Below, one piece after another: positions 1 to 8,921 of a DNA stretch of 64,000 nucleotides. The position numbers were made by a program, and so were the translations under genes. How positions within the stretch are numbered: the first letter of the stretch is position 1; each line of letters begins with the position of its first letter. A model generated the notes under the pieces. It ran no database searches. It saw only the letters and a list, made by a program, of their open reading frames with translations, and was not told the DNA's origin. This DNA is from Paenirhizobium selenitireducens ATCC BAA-1503 (lineage in GTDB: Bacteria; Pseudomonadota; Alphaproteobacteria; Rhizobiales; Rhizobiaceae). The stretch spans positions 186,001 through 250,000 of the forward strand of contig NZ_JAEG01000002.1 of assembly GCF_000518785.1 (NCBI RefSeq). The letters run 5' to 3'.

Positions 1-187
1 GATGAAGGTCGCCCGACAATTGCCGTATTATTGCAGTCATCACAATGGCGAGAGCGCTTCGCTGCGGCCATTTTTCCAATTCCACTTGCCGTTCGCTGCC
101 GATACGCTAGAGCAAATCAACGGTTTCGGATGGCTTTGGCCATCCGCACGACATCCGCCATGGCGGACAGCATGCAAGAGGAAAGAC

Positions 188-949
188 ATGGCCTTGAATT
201 TCAGGAAGCTCGCCGCGACCGCCCTCATACTCCTGCCGGTGGCCCTGCCCACGTCGGCCGGCGCGCTCGACGACGCGCAGAAGAAGGAGCTCGGCGCCTT
301 CATCAAGGAATATCTGATCGCCAATCCGGAGATCATGCTGGACGTCCAGGATGCGCTCGAGAAGAAGCAGCAGGACGCGCGCCTGCAGCAGGCCTCGGCG
401 GCCGTCAAGGACAACAAGGACGCGCTGTTTGCCTCGGAATATGACCTCGCGCTCGGCAATCCGAAGGGTGACGTGACGATCGTCGAATTCTTCGACTACA
501 ATTGCGGCTACTGCAAGCGCGCGCTCTCCGACATGGAGGACATCCTCGCCAAGGACAAGAACGTCCGCTTCGTGCTCAAGGAATTCCCCATCCTCGGACC
601 GGAATCCGAAGCGGCCCACAAGGTCTCGGACGCCTTCCGCAAGATCGCACCCGAAAAATACGGCGATTTCCACCGGGCCCTGATGGGCGCCGAAGGCCGC
701 GCCGGCGAAGAGAGCGCCCTTGAAGTCGCCTCCTCCCTCGGCGTGACCGAAGAGCAGATCCGCGCCAAGATGGCCGAAAGCCCGAACGATGCGTCGGTCA
801 AGGAAGCCTACCAGCTGGCGACCAGCCTCGGCATCACCGGCACCCCCTCCTACATCGTCGGCAACGAGGCCGTGTTCGGTGCCATCGGCTCCGAGGCGAT
901 CGGCCAGAAGCTTGCCAATGTCCGCACCTGCGGCCAGACGACCTGCTGA
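188..949 (+). CDS. DsbA-family periplasmic thiol:disulfide oxidoreductase
   Basis: Predicted exported thioredoxin-fold protein of 253 residues that forms or isomerises disulfides in periplasmic proteins. The frame is open from the window edge, but ATG 188 follows a GAGGAAAG ribosome site and begins a signal peptide (basic N-terminus, hydrophobic core to about residue 23, cleavage near Ala26). A helical region (about 30-75) precedes the thioredoxin fold. The redox motif is Cys106-Gly-Tyr-Cys109 and the cis-proline loop is Thr219-Pro220, both DsbA hallmarks. An extra Cys pair lies at the extreme C-terminus. The helical N-terminal part resembles Com1/ScsC-type DsbA relatives, so the partner and the direction of electron flow are not certain. 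The gene stands alone, 129 bases upstream of aroQ on the same strand. Confidence 0.88.
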   Translation: MALNFRKLAATALILLPVALPTSAGALDDAQKKELGAFIKEYLIANPEIMLDVQDALEKKQQDARLQQASAAVKDNKDALFASEYDLALGNPKGDVTIVEFFDYNCGYCKRALSDMEDILAKDKNVRFVLKEFPILGPESEAAHKVSDAFRKIAPEKYGDFHRALMGAEGRAGEESALEVASSLGVTEEQIRAKMAESPNDASVKEAYQLATSLGITGTPSYIVGNEAVFGAIGSEAIGQKLANVRTCGQTTC

Positions 950-1008
950 CGGCGCAACACGCCGCGCTTAACCTTGCCCCTCATTTTCCGGGGAACGAAC
1001 CGCACCCG

Positions 1009-1035
1009 GGCCGCAAAGGGCTTTCCCTTGCGGCC
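1009..1035 (+). terminator. Hairpin between the dsbA-like gene and aroQ
   Basis: GGCCGCAA, a bulged A and GGG pair with CCCTTGCGGCC across a CTTT loop, giving an 11-pair stem. No U-run follows, so it may be a transcript-end stabiliser or a Rho-linked stop rather than an intrinsic terminator. Confidence 0.35.
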
Positions 1036-1078
1036 TCGCCGGTCTATAGGAGGCGGTTGAAAGTCGACGGAACCGCAG

Positions 1079-1516
1079 ATGAGCAAGATCCTTTTCGTCC
1101 TGAACGGCCCAAATCTCAACGCGCTCGGCAAACGCGAGCCGGGGATCTACGGCGGCAAGACGCTCGCCGACATCGAAGCCGATTGCACGGCTGCCGGCGC
1201 GGAGCTCGGCTTTTCGGTGGACTTCCGTCAAACCAACCACGAGGGCGTGCTGGTCGACTGGCTGCACGAGGCCGGCGAGAAGTCGGTCGGCGTGGCGATC
1301 AATGCCGGTGCCTATACGCATACCTCGATCGCGCTGCACGACGCCATCCGCGCGATCGGCGTTCCGGTCGTCGAGGTGCATATCTCCAACATTCATGCGC
1401 GGGAAGAGTTTCGCCACAAATCGGTGATCGCACCCGCCACCAAGGGCATGATCTGCGGCTTCGGCCCTCACAGCTACATCCTGGCGCTTCACGCGCTGAA
1501 GAACATCACGCAATAA
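1079..1516 (+). CDS. aroQ: Type II 3-dehydroquinate dehydratase
   Basis: Catalyses 3-dehydroquinate to 3-dehydroshikimate in the shikimate pathway, in the cytoplasm, as a dodecamer. The 145-residue length is typical of the type II family. The N-terminal LNGPNLN motif, catalytic Tyr24 in the flexible lid loop (GKREPGIYG), Asn75 (INAGAYTHTS) and His101 (VEVHISNIHAREEFR) are all present, so it should be active. It is followed 22 bases later by accB, and aroQ-accB-accC is a conserved alphaproteobacterial order, so the genes are probably cotranscribed. Confidence 0.97.
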   Translation: MSKILFVLNGPNLNALGKREPGIYGGKTLADIEADCTAAGAELGFSVDFRQTNHEGVLVDWLHEAGEKSVGVAINAGAYTHTSIALHDAIRAIGVPVVEVHISNIHAREEFRHKSVIAPATKGMICGFGPHSYILALHALKNITQ

Positions 1517-1538
1517 CAAGAATACAGGACCCCTTTCC

Positions 1539-2009
1539 ATGGCTGACAAGAAATCGGGAATCGATCAGGCGCTGATCCGTGATCTGGCAAACATCCTCAA
1601 CGACACGGATCTCAGCGAGATCGAGGTCGAGCAGGACGACATCCGCATCCGCGTGTCGCGCGCCGCACCGCAGATGATGGCTATGCCGCAGATGGCCTAC
1701 CAGCAGTTCGCCGCACCTCAGGCGGCAGCACCGGCTGCGGCCGCAGTGGTCGCCGCCGAACCGACGCGCAACCTCGCCAATACGCTGACCGCACCCATGG
1801 TCGGCACGGTCTACCTCGCACCGGCTCCGGGCTCGCGCCCCTTCGTCGAGGTCGGCTCGATCGTCAAGGAAGGTCAGACGCTTCTCATCATCGAGGCCAT
1901 GAAGACCATGAACCAGATCCCGGCGCCGCGCTCCGGCAAGGTTGTCGAAATTGTCGTCGAAGACGGTCGCCCGGTCGAGTACGGCGAGCCTCTGATCGTC
2001 ATCGAGTAA
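1539..2009 (+). CDS. accB: Biotin carboxyl carrier protein of acetyl-CoA carboxylase
   Basis: Carries the biotin that shuttles CO2 from biotin carboxylase to carboxyltransferase in the first committed step of fatty-acid synthesis. It has 156 residues: an N-terminal helical region (1-40), an Ala/Pro/Gln-rich flexible linker (about 43-78) and a C-terminal biotinyl domain. The biotinylated lysine is Lys122 in the EAMKTMNQI motif. It lies 4 bases upstream of accC, which fits obligatory cotranslation. The ligase that would modify it, birA, is at 48.6-49.4 kb of the same window. Confidence 0.97.
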   Translation: MADKKSGIDQALIRDLANILNDTDLSEIEVEQDDIRIRVSRAAPQMMAMPQMAYQQFAAPQAAAPAAAAVVAAEPTRNLANTLTAPMVGTVYLAPAPGSRPFVEVGSIVKEGQTLLIIEAMKTMNQIPAPRSGKVVEIVVEDGRPVEYGEPLIVIE

Positions 2010-2013
2010 GCCG

Positions 2014-3360
2014 ATGACAATCTCCAAGATCCTCATCGCCAATCGCGGCGAAATCGCGCTTCGGGTGCTTCGCGCCTGCAAGGAGCTCGGTATCGCCACC
2101 GTTGCCGTGCACTCGACGGCAGACGCCGACGCGATGCATGTGCGCCTTGCCGACGAAAGTGTCTGCATCGGCCCGCCGCCGTCGCGCGACAGCTATCTGA
2201 ACATTCACCAGATCGTCGCCGCCTGTGAAATCACCGGCGCCGACGCCGTCCATCCCGGCTACGGCTTCCTGTCGGAAAACGCCAAGTTCGCCGACATCCT
2301 CGACGCCCACGGCATCACCTTCATCGGGCCGACCGCCGAGCATATCCGCCTGATGGGCGACAAGATCACCGCCAAGAAGACCGCTGTCGAACTCGGCATT
2401 CCGGTCGTTCCCGGTTCGGCCGGCGAAGTGCTGCCGGAAAATGCGCTGGAGATCGCCCGCCAGATCGGCTTCCCGGTTCTCATCAAGGCGACCGCCGGTG
2501 GCGGCGGCCGCGGCATGAAGGTGGCAAAGACCGAGGCCGAACTCGAGGAGGCCGTTTCGACTGCCCGCTCCGAGGCGCTCGCCGCATTCGGCAATGATGC
2601 GGTCTACATGGAGAAATATCTCGGCCATCCGCGCCATATCGAAGTGCAGGTCGTCGGTGACGGCGAAGGCAATGCGATCCATCTGGGTGAACGCGACTGC
2701 TCGTTGCAGCGACGCCACCAGAAGGTCTGGGAAGAGGCCAACTCCCCTGCCCTCAATGTCGAGCAGCGCATGAAGATCGGCCAGATCTGCGCCGACGCGA
2801 TGAAGAAGATGAAGTACCGCGGTGCCGGTACGATCGAATTCCTCTACGAGAACGGCGAGTTCTATTTCATCGAAATGAACACCCGCCTGCAGGTCGAGCA
2901 TCCGATCACCGAAGCCATCACCGGCATCGACCTGGTGCACGAGCAGATCCGCGTCGCTTCCGGCGCAGGCCTGTCGGTCACGCAGGACGAGATCACGTTT
3001 TCCGGCCACGCCATCGAATGCCGCATCAATGCCGAGGATCCGCGCACCTTCGTTCCCTCGCCGGGCACGATCACGCATTTCCACGCGCCGGGCGGCCTGG
3101 GCGTTCGCGTCGACAGTGGCGCCTATGCCGGCTACAAGATCCCGCCCTACTACGACAGCCTGATCGGTAAGCTGATCGTGCACGGCCGCACCCGCGTCGA
3201 ATGCATGATGCGGCTTCGCCGCGTGCTCGACGAGTTCGTCGTGGACGGCATCAAGACGACGCTGCCGCTGTTCCAGGATCTGGTGGCCAACCAGGACATC
3301 GCCAACGGCGACTACGACATCCACTGGCTGGAAGACTATCTGGCCAGGACCGCACCGTGA
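2014..3360 (+). CDS. accC: Acetyl-CoA carboxylase biotin carboxylase subunit
   Basis: ATP-dependent carboxylation of the biotin on AccB with bicarbonate. The protein is 448 residues, the usual length. It has the N-terminal biotin carboxylase domain ([14 protein letters not shown] near the start), an ATP-grasp domain with the glycine-rich loop [13 protein letters not shown], and the metal and biotin site around [14 protein letters not shown]. The C-terminal domain is complete. It forms an operon with aroQ and accB; aat starts 12 bases after its stop. Confidence 0.98.
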   Translation: MTISKILIANRGEIALRVLRACKELGIATVAVHSTADADAMHVRLADESVCIGPPPSRDSYLNIHQIVAACEITGADAVHPGYGFLSENAKFADILDAHGITFIGPTAEHIRLMGDKITAKKTAVELGIPVVPGSAGEVLPENALEIARQIGFPVLIKATAGGGGRGMKVAKTEAELEEAVSTARSEALAAFGNDAVYMEKYLGHPRHIEVQVVGDGEGNAIHLGERDCSLQRRHQKVWEEANSPALNVEQRMKIGQICADAMKKMKYRGAGTIEFLYENGEFYFIEMNTRLQVEHPITEAITGIDLVHEQIRVASGAGLSVTQDEITFSGHAIECRINAEDPRTFVPSPGTITHFHAPGGLGVRVDSGAYAGYKIPPYYDSLIGKLIVHGRTRVECMMRLRRVLDEFVVDGIKTTLPLFQDLVANQDIANGDYDIHWLEDYLARTAP

Positions 3361-3372
3361 GGTGAGACGGAC

Positions 3373-3987
3373 ATGGCAGGGCGCCGCAGCAGGGACCAGA
3401 GGATAACCCCGGAACTCCTGCTGCGCGCCTATTCCATCGGGCTCTTCCCGATGTCGGATGCCGCCGACGACCCGGAGATCTTCTGGGTCGAACCGGAAAT
3501 GCGCGGCATCCTGCCGCTCGACGCTTTCCACATATCCAAGAGCCTCGCCAAGGCGGTGCGCAAGAAGCCCTTCGACATCCGCTTCGACACGGCCTTCGAC
3601 GCCGTCGTGGAGAAGTGTGCGGAGGAAGCCGAAGACCGGCCGAGCACCTGGATCAACGACACCATCAAGGAACTCTACGGGGCGCTGCACAAGCTGGGCC
3701 ACGCCCATTCGGTCGAGGCGTGGGAAGGCGATGCGCTGATCGGCGGGCTTTACGGCGTGTCGCTCGGCTCGGCCTTCTTCGGCGAGAGCATGTTTTCGAG
3801 GCGCACCAATGCCTCGAAGATCTGCCTGGTGCATCTGGTCGAAAGACTGAAGATTCGCGGCTTCACCCTGCTCGACACCCAGTTCACCACCGAGCATTTG
3901 AAGACGTTCGGGGCGATCGACGTTCCCAAGCAGGACTATATGAAACTGCTCGACAAGGCGATGGACAGCGGGACGCTGCCGTTCTGA
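3373..3987 (+). CDS. aat: Leucyl/phenylalanyl-tRNA--protein transferase
   Basis: N-end-rule transferase that adds Leu or Phe from tRNA to proteins with N-terminal Arg or Lys and so marks them for ClpAP. The 204 residues match the family length. Characteristic segments are GLFPMS near the N-terminus, [13 protein letters not shown], the central [20 protein letters not shown] stretch and [11 protein letters not shown] 3373 follows closely on accC and is the last gene of the aroQ-accB-accC-aat group. The next gene is convergent. Confidence 0.96.
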   Translation: MAGRRSRDQRITPELLLRAYSIGLFPMSDAADDPEIFWVEPEMRGILPLDAFHISKSLAKAVRKKPFDIRFDTAFDAVVEKCAEEAEDRPSTWINDTIKELYGALHKLGHAHSVEAWEGDALIGGLYGVSLGSAFFGESMFSRRTNASKICLVHLVERLKIRGFTLLDTQFTTEHLKTFGAIDVPKQDYMKLLDKAMDSGTLPF

Positions 3988-4035
3988 GCCACGCCCTCAA
4001 GCGGCAGGCACGATCCGGCAATCGTCGGAGACAGG

Positions 4036-4275
4036 TTAGGCTGCGTTGAGATCGGCCGTTTCGCCGAACTGGATCAAAAGGCGCGGGCTGGTCATGTCGC
4101 CGCTCTCCTCGTCCACCTGGACCGAATAGGCCGCGACGCCGATGTGGCGCGCCGACATGGCGGTGGCGATCTTCTCGGCAGACATGGCATTGGAGGCCTG
4201 GCGCATCTCGCCCGGAACCAGATTCCCGCGGTTCTTCTTGAACGGCAAGACGATGAATTTTTCAGAAAGGGCCAT
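4036..4275 (-). CDS. Small conserved-looking protein of unknown function, possibly SOS-controlled
   Basis: Encodes 79 residues with no signal peptide or membrane segment, so it is probably cytoplasmic. The N-terminus is a basic strand-like segment (FIVLPFKKNRGNL) and the C-terminus is acidic. I do not recognise a domain. I chose ATG 4275 because AGGAG lies 8 bases upstream; an upstream in-frame ATG at 4311 would lie inside the operator-like palindrome. The gene stands alone, convergent with aat. The upstream region carries an exact GTTC-N7-GTTC box and a 10-bp perfect palindrome (separate entry), which hints at DNA-damage or other repressor control. Confidence 0.75.
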   Translation of the reverse strand: MALSEKFIVLPFKKNRGNLVPGEMRQASNAMSAEKIATAMSARHIGVAAYSVQVDEESGDMTSPRLLIQFGETADLNAA

Positions 4276-4288
4276 GGTCGCAACTCCT

Positions 4289-4327
4289 GTTCGTTCTCTG
4301 AATGTTCCCATTCAGAGACAATGTCAA
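4289..4327 (-). promoter_or_regulatory. Putative LexA box and palindrome upstream of the 79-residue gene
   Basis: On the minus strand a TTGACA (4327-4322) is followed by a 17-base spacer and a weak -10, CATTCA (4310-4305). The sequence GAAC-ATTCAGA-GAAC (4307-4293) is an exact match to the alphaproteobacterial SOS consensus GAAC-N7-GAAC. Overlapping it is a perfect inverted repeat, TCTCTGAATG / CATTCAGAGA (4295-4304 and 4309-4318, 4-base spacer). Either could be the real operator. The start codon lies 18 bases downstream. Confidence 0.55.
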
Positions 4328-4464
4328 GCGTCACTTCTCATCCCGTCGCGCGGATCAACCGGATTGCGGAACTCTGTGATTTAATTCGTCTTTGCGCGCT
4401 TGCTGGAAAAGGCAGTGCGGTACCGGACATCGCCTTCGTCTGACGCGCCATGCGGGTCAGGACG

Positions 4465-5196
4465 TCAGAACAGTCCGACGCTTCCGGGTTTTGTCACCGC
4501 TGCCGGCGGCAGCGGCAAAGGCTGCCCCTGTGGCACCTCTTCGCCCCCTTGGGGGAGGTCGAGCGGCGGCAGGCCATCGCCGGTCACATCATCCGGTATT
4601 TCTTGCGGCGCGTCGAGCTGGGGCACGGCGACCGGCGCGGTCCCGTCAGGGGCGGCCTGATCCGGCGTGCCCGTCGGCTGGGGTTGCCCGCTCTGGGCAG
4701 GTTGCTGTGCCTCGACGGGCTTCTGGGCCTCGGTGACCGGTACCGGAGCAGCATGAGCAGCCTTGACGCCCTTGGGGGCCGGCACATCGGAGGATTGCTT
4801 GCAGCCGGTCAGCCAGACGTCATAGATCGCATGTTCGACGGCGTTGAGCGCCGGGCTGTCGGCGAACATCCAGCCGGAAAAGATGCGGCGGATCTTGCGG
4901 TCGAGGGTGATCTCGTCGACCTCGATGAAAGCATCGGTCTTCTGCGCTTCGGTCTCGTCGCGGGAATAACAAACCTTCGGCGTGACCTGTAGGGCGCCGA
5001 ACTGGACCGTTTCGTCGATATAGACGTCGAAGGATGTGATGCGGCCGGTGATCTTGTCGATGCCGGCGAATTGTGCGACCGGATTGGAAATCCGCTCGGC
5101 CTGAGCGGGGCCTGCTCCAACCATTGCGGCGGCAGATGCGGCCAATGCCGCCATGCCCATCACAGCAAGGGTAGAGCCACGCCCGATACGCTTCAT
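4465..5196 (-). CDS. DUF2155-family exported protein
   Basis: About 243 residues with a clear signal peptide (basic start, long Ala-rich core, cleavage after a PAQA site near residue 33), then a DUF2155-type domain of about 90 residues (Thr-Gly-Arg-Ile near its start, a VCYSRDETE segment, FSGWMFADSPALNAVEH near its end). The last 100 residues are a Pro/Gln/Ala-rich tail. The function of the family is unknown; export to the periplasm is an inference from the signal peptide. ATG 5196 has GGAG 10 bases upstream; ATG 5205, three codons earlier, has GGAG only 1 base away and is less likely. It follows the NDUFA12-like gene by about 95 bases on the same strand. Confidence 0.85.
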   Translation of the reverse strand: MKRIGRGSTLAVMGMAALAASAAAMVGAGPAQAERISNPVAQFAGIDKITGRITSFDVYIDETVQFGALQVTPKVCYSRDETEAQKTDAFIEVDEITLDRKIRRIFSGWMFADSPALNAVEHAIYDVWLTGCKQSSDVPAPKGVKAAHAAPVPVTEAQKPVEAQQPAQSGQPQPTGTPDQAAPDGTAPVAVPQLDAPQEIPDDVTGDGLPPLDLPQGGEEVPQGQPLPLPPAAVTKPGSVGLF

Positions 5197-5290
5197 GTCT
5201 GCCATTCTCCAGCCTTCGATTATGCGGGCGCCGCGATCAGAGCGGCCCCCACACAGAGGCCCTAGAACCGAATTGTGGCCAAATCGGGTG

Positions 5291-5689
5291 TCAGTTGCCG
5301 GGGGTCCAGGCGTCGTAGTCGCCGGTGACGCGGGGACGTTCGCCGGTCGCGGCGATCGAGCCCTGGGGCCGATAAGCGTTCGGCGTGCCGGTCGCGTTGG
5401 CGCGGTGCGGCTTCTGCCATTCGGCGGCCTTGTAGTCTTCCTTGGACGGCGGAACGTCGGTGCGATGGTGCATCCAACCGTGCCAGCCGGCCGGAATGGC
5501 CGAGGCGTCGGCATAGCCCTTGTAGATGACCCAGCGGCGCGGCAGGCCGAAGGTGGTGGTGCCGCCCTCGTAATAGATATTGCCGAACTGGTCTTCGCCG
5601 ACCTTCGTGCCCTTGCGCCAGGTGAAGAAACGCGTGCCCATGGTCTGACCGTTCCACCAGGTGAAAAGTTCCAACAGAAGCTGCTTCAT
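5291..5689 (-). CDS. NDUFA12-family NADH:ubiquinone oxidoreductase accessory subunit
   Basis: A 132-residue homologue of mitochondrial complex I accessory subunit NDUFA12 (B17.2), found in alphaproteobacterial complex I. Diagnostic stretches are the WWNG...GTRFFTWR start, the VGEDQFGNIYYE core, RRWVIYKG and the aromatic segment PAGWHGWMHH. It has no membrane segment and is expected to sit on the peripheral arm of the enzyme. The main nuo cluster lies about 44 kb away, so this subunit is expressed from a separate locus, upstream of the DUF2155 gene. Confidence 0.94.
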   Translation of the reverse strand: MKQLLLELFTWWNGQTMGTRFFTWRKGTKVGEDQFGNIYYEGGTTTFGLPRRWVIYKGYADASAIPAGWHGWMHHRTDVPPSKEDYKAAEWQKPHRANATGTPNAYRPQGSIAATGERPRVTGDYDAWTPGN

Positions 5690-5793
5690 GTCTCGTCCTT
5701 GGCTCCGGGCCTTGGCGGCCGCCGGCTTGTCATCGTTCTCCGCTTATGCCGCCTCGGTGGCCGGTTGTCCAGTGATTCGCCGCGCTGCGGCCC

Positions 5794-6261
5794 TCATTTC
5801 AGCTTGTACTTGAAGCCGAAATGGCTCTTGGCAAAACCGAGGCGTTCGTAGAAGCGATGCGCATCGGTGCGGGCGGCATTCGAGGTCAATTGCACCTGGC
5901 GCAGGCCAAGCCGCCTCGCCTCTTCCAGGCAGAAGCCGATCATCTGGCCGCCGATGCCGCGACCCCGCATATCGGACCGCGTCTGCACCGCTTCGACGAT
6001 CATCGAGGTTGCGCCGCGCCCGGTCAGGGTCGTGGTCAGGAGTGTCTGGAACGTACCGACGATCTCGCCCTCACATTCGGCGACATAGAGGGTTTCGCGC
6101 GGCGTCTGCTGCAGCGTGCGGAAGGCGTCCAGATAATCCGCCCGCGCCGCCTCGGCGGTCGTGTCGCCATGACCGCCGATGTCGTCAGCGGCGAGGAGCG
6201 CGACGATCGCCGCAAGATCCTCTTCGCGGGCCGGCCTGATGGTGATCGTCGGTGCTTGCAT
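5794..6261 (-). CDS. GNAT-family N-acetyltransferase
   Basis: A 155-residue single-domain GNAT protein. The acetyl-CoA pyrophosphate loop is RGRGIGG (about residues 99-105), preceded by a VEAVQTRSDM strand and followed by the C-terminal ARTDAHRFYERLGF helix and strand typical of the family. The substrate cannot be told from sequence. ATG 6261 has a strong GGAAGGGAAG ribosome site. It is divergent from the secreted Cys-rich gene, 58 bases away. Confidence 0.9.
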   Translation of the reverse strand: MQAPTITIRPAREEDLAAIVALLAADDIGGHGDTTAEAARADYLDAFRTLQQTPRETLYVAECEGEIVGTFQTLLTTTLTGRGATSMIVEAVQTRSDMRGRGIGGQMIGFCLEEARRLGLRQVQLTSNAARTDAHRFYERLGFAKSHFGFKYKLK

Positions 6262-6319
6262 AATCTTCCCTTCCGCGCGTTACTCATGGGGAGGTTTAGG
6301 GAGAATGCAGGAGGACCGT

Positions 6320-6757
6320 ATGACAGTGAGAGGGTTTTGCACGTTTATTTTCGCCATCGCGTTCGGGGCCACGGGAGCGATGGCAAAGGAGGGTGGACGC
6401 CAGGGCATCGCCTTCGTCCAGGCGCCGGAGATGTCGAGCGGGGTCTGTACCGGCAAGGATGCCACCACCGCCTTCGACTGCGCCAAAAAACAGTGCGTCG
6501 ACGGCGGAGGCACGGACGAGGACTGCCTGGAGGCGGCCTACTGTTTCCCGGCGCGCTTCAGCGTCGATGTCTTCATGCAGTCGTCGGAAGGGCCGCACTG
6601 GCACGAATATTATTGTGGCTGGGACAGCAAGGAACTGGCGCTCGCCGCGGCAAAGGTCGCCTGCGACAACATCAAGCGGCCCTATCTGGTCGAATGCACG
6701 CCGGTTCTGATCTATGACGAAGACGGCAATTCGGAAGAAGTGCCGATGGACAACTGA
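6320..6757 (+). CDS. Secreted cysteine-rich protein of unknown function
   Basis: 145 residues. ATG 6320 follows AGGAGG by 5 bases, a much better start than any upstream in-frame codon. Residues 1-22 are a signal peptide ending Ala-Met-Ala. The mature part has eight cysteines, spaced as if in disulfide pairs (CTGKDATTAFDC, CFPARF, WHEYYCGW), and two similar DC/KELALAAAKVAC helices suggesting an internal duplication. This pattern is compatible with small periplasmic domains of the DUF4189 kind, but I cannot assign it. The DsbA-like protein at the start of the window is a plausible folding helper. Confidence 0.82.
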   Translation: MTVRGFCTFIFAIAFGATGAMAKEGGRQGIAFVQAPEMSSGVCTGKDATTAFDCAKKQCVDGGGTDEDCLEAAYCFPARFSVDVFMQSSEGPHWHEYYCGWDSKELALAAAKVACDNIKRPYLVECTPVLIYDEDGNSEEVPMDN

Positions 6758-6781
6758 CCGCGGTGCCCCGGGGCTAGCCGC

Positions 6782-7279
6782 TCAGCCGAGCCGTTTTTCC
6801 ATGACGATGGCCGGCAGGCCGCTTTCCGGTCCGCCGCAGCTCGTCGTGCGGTCGACTTCGACAAAGCCGTGCTCCTGATAGAAGGCGAGCGCCGCCGTGT
6901 TGCGCGGCTCGACCTCGAGCCGCATGATCTCGGCATCGGGAAAACAGGTTTCGAGCTCGGCGAAAAGATCGCGGCCAATGCCCATGCGCTGGCATGAAGG
7001 CCGGACATAGAGCTGATGCAGGAAGGCGGTCTTGGCCATCTTCGTCGACATGGCCGCATAGGCCATGCCGCCGAGCTGCCTGCCATCGTCCGCCACGAGG
7101 AACTCGCCGCCCTTCTTGGCGATGCGGGCTTTCAGCGCCGCAAGCGAATGCCAGGCATCGACCAGTTCGCGCACCTTCGCCTCGCCGTAGAACGGATCAT
7201 AGGTGGCGTGGAAGGTCTCCGACAGCAGGGTGCGGAGCGCCTCCACGTCCTGCGGGCCGGCGGTGCGGACGAAGAACAA
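6782..7279 (-). CDS. GNAT-family N-acetyltransferase, probable TTG start
   Basis: A GNAT domain fills the 165 residues: VRTAGPQDVEAL start, LYVRPSCQRMGIGRDLF acetyl-CoA loop, and a NTAALAFYQEHGF C-terminal motif. The only in-frame ATG upstream (7351) lies 68 bases inside gatB, whereas TTG 7279 sits 4 bases after the gatB stop with GAGG/AAGG ahead of it. I therefore prefer the TTG start and translational coupling to gatB. The substrate is unknown. Confidence 0.85.
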   Translation of the reverse strand: MFFVRTAGPQDVEALRTLLSETFHATYDPFYGEAKVRELVDAWHSLAALKARIAKKGGEFLVADDGRQLGGMAYAAMSTKMAKTAFLHQLYVRPSCQRMGIGRDLFAELETCFPDAEIMRLEVEPRNTAALAFYQEHGFVEVDRTTSCGGPESGLPAIVMEKRLG

Positions 7280-7283
7280 GGCC

Positions 7284-8789
7284 TTATTCCTCGACGATGC
7301 CGAGCTTGGCCTTGACCAGCGCCTGCACGGCCTGCGGGTTGGCCTTGCCACCGGTCGCCTTCATCACCTGGCCTACGAACCAGCCGGCAAGCGTCGGCTT
7401 GGCGAGCACCTTGGCAACCTGGTCGGGATTGGCGGCGATGATCTCGTCGACGGCCTTTTCGATGGCGCCGGTGTCGGTGACCTGCTTCATGCCGCGGCTC
7501 TCGACGATCTCGGCCGGGTCGCCGCCCTCGTTGAAAACGATTTCGAACAGGTCCTTGGCGATCTTGCCGGAAATGGTCTCGGCCTTGATGAGGTCGATGA
7601 TGCCGCCGAGCTGGGCGGGCAAAACCGGTGTCTCTTCAATGGCTTTTCCGGCTTTGTTCAAGGCGCCCAGCAGGTCGTTGATGACCCAGTTGGCGGCCGT
7701 CTTGCCGTCGCGACCTTCGGCTACAGCTTCGAAGTAATCGGCGATCGCCTTTTCCGATACGAGCACCGAGGCGTCGTAGATGGAGAGGCCGAGATCGCGG
7801 ACAAAACGGGCCTTCTTGTCGTCGGGCAGTTCCGGCAGATCCTTCTTCAGCGCCTCGACGAAGGCATCGTCGAATTCGAGCGGCAGCAGGTCCGGGTCGG
7901 GAAAGTAGCGGTAGTCATGCGCATCTTCCTTGGAGCGCATCGAGCGGGTCTCGCCCTTGCCCGGATCGAAGAGACGGGTTTCCTGGTCGATCGAGCCGCC
8001 GTCCTCGAGGATGGCGATCTGGCGGCGGGCTTCGTATTCGATGGCCTGGCCGATGAAACGGATCGAATTGACGTTCTTGATCTCGCAGCGCGTGCCGAAT
8101 TCGCCGCCCGGCTTGCGCACGGAGACGTTGACGTCGGCGCGCATCGAGCCTTCATCCATGTTGCCGTCGCAGGTGCCGAGATAGCGAACGATCGAGCGCA
8201 GCTTGGTCATGTAGGCCTTGGCTTCGTCGGACGAGCGCATGTCGGGCTTCGAGACGATTTCCATCAGGGCAACGCCGGAGCGATTGAGATCCACATAGGA
8301 CATGGTCGGGTGCTGATCGTGCATCGACTTGCCGGCATCCTGTTCCAGATGCAGGCGCTCGATACCGATCTCGATATCCTCGAAATTGCCCTGACGGTCG
8401 GGACCGAGCGAGATGATGATCTTGCCCTCGCCGACGATCGGGTCCTTGAACTGCGAGATCTGGTAGCCCTGCGGCAGGTCGGGATAGAAATAGTTCTTGC
8501 GGTCGAAGATCGAGCGGTTGTTGATCTGGGCTTTCAGGCCAAGACCGGTGCGCACGGCCTGGGCCACGCATTCCTGGTTGATGACGGGCAGCATGCCGGG
8601 CATGGCGGCATCGACCAGCGATACGTTGGAGTTCGGCGCATTGCCGAAGGTCGTCGACGCGCCCGAAAACAGCTTGGAATTGCTCGTCACCTGGGCGTGG
8701 ACTTCCATGCCGATGACGATCTCCCAGTCACCGGTGGCGCCGGGGATAAAACGTTTCGGATCGGGCGTGCGGGTGTCAACAAGGGTCAT
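7284..8789 (-). CDS. gatB: Asp-tRNA(Asn)/Glu-tRNA(Gln) amidotransferase subunit B
   Basis: Subunit B of GatCAB, which binds the mischarged tRNA and activates its side chain for transamidation. The 501 residues are the normal length, with a GatB cradle domain ([12 protein letters not shown] start, [28 protein letters not shown]) and a C-terminal YqeY-like tail domain that grips the tRNA. It is separated from gatC-gatA by 2.6 kb here, as in many rhizobia. The GNAT gene follows directly. Confidence 0.98.
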   Translation of the reverse strand: MTLVDTRTPDPKRFIPGATGDWEIVIGMEVHAQVTSNSKLFSGASTTFGNAPNSNVSLVDAAMPGMLPVINQECVAQAVRTGLGLKAQINNRSIFDRKNYFYPDLPQGYQISQFKDPIVGEGKIIISLGPDRQGNFEDIEIGIERLHLEQDAGKSMHDQHPTMSYVDLNRSGVALMEIVSKPDMRSSDEAKAYMTKLRSIVRYLGTCDGNMDEGSMRADVNVSVRKPGGEFGTRCEIKNVNSIRFIGQAIEYEARRQIAILEDGGSIDQETRLFDPGKGETRSMRSKEDAHDYRYFPDPDLLPLEFDDAFVEALKKDLPELPDDKKARFVRDLGLSIYDASVLVSEKAIADYFEAVAEGRDGKTAANWVINDLLGALNKAGKAIEETPVLPAQLGGIIDLIKAETISGKIAKDLFEIVFNEGGDPAEIVESRGMKQVTDTGAIEKAVDEIIAANPDQVAKVLAKPTLAGWFVGQVMKATGGKANPQAVQALVKAKLGIVEE

Positions 8790-8921
8790 CGGCTGCTCGT
8801 GTCATGCGTGGATTTCTCAAGCCCGTGAGGTAGAACAAATGCGGCGGTGGCGCAAGGCTTGTGCGGGTCGGGACGAAGGCTCCGGCGGCTCACAAAGCGT
8901 TAAACGCGAGCCGCTAGGCTG

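Noticed and set aside
127..146. 8-bp inverted repeat CGGATGGC/GCCATCCG upstream of the DsbA-like gene
   Set aside because: No U-run and no known operator match; this length is not rare in GC-rich DNA.
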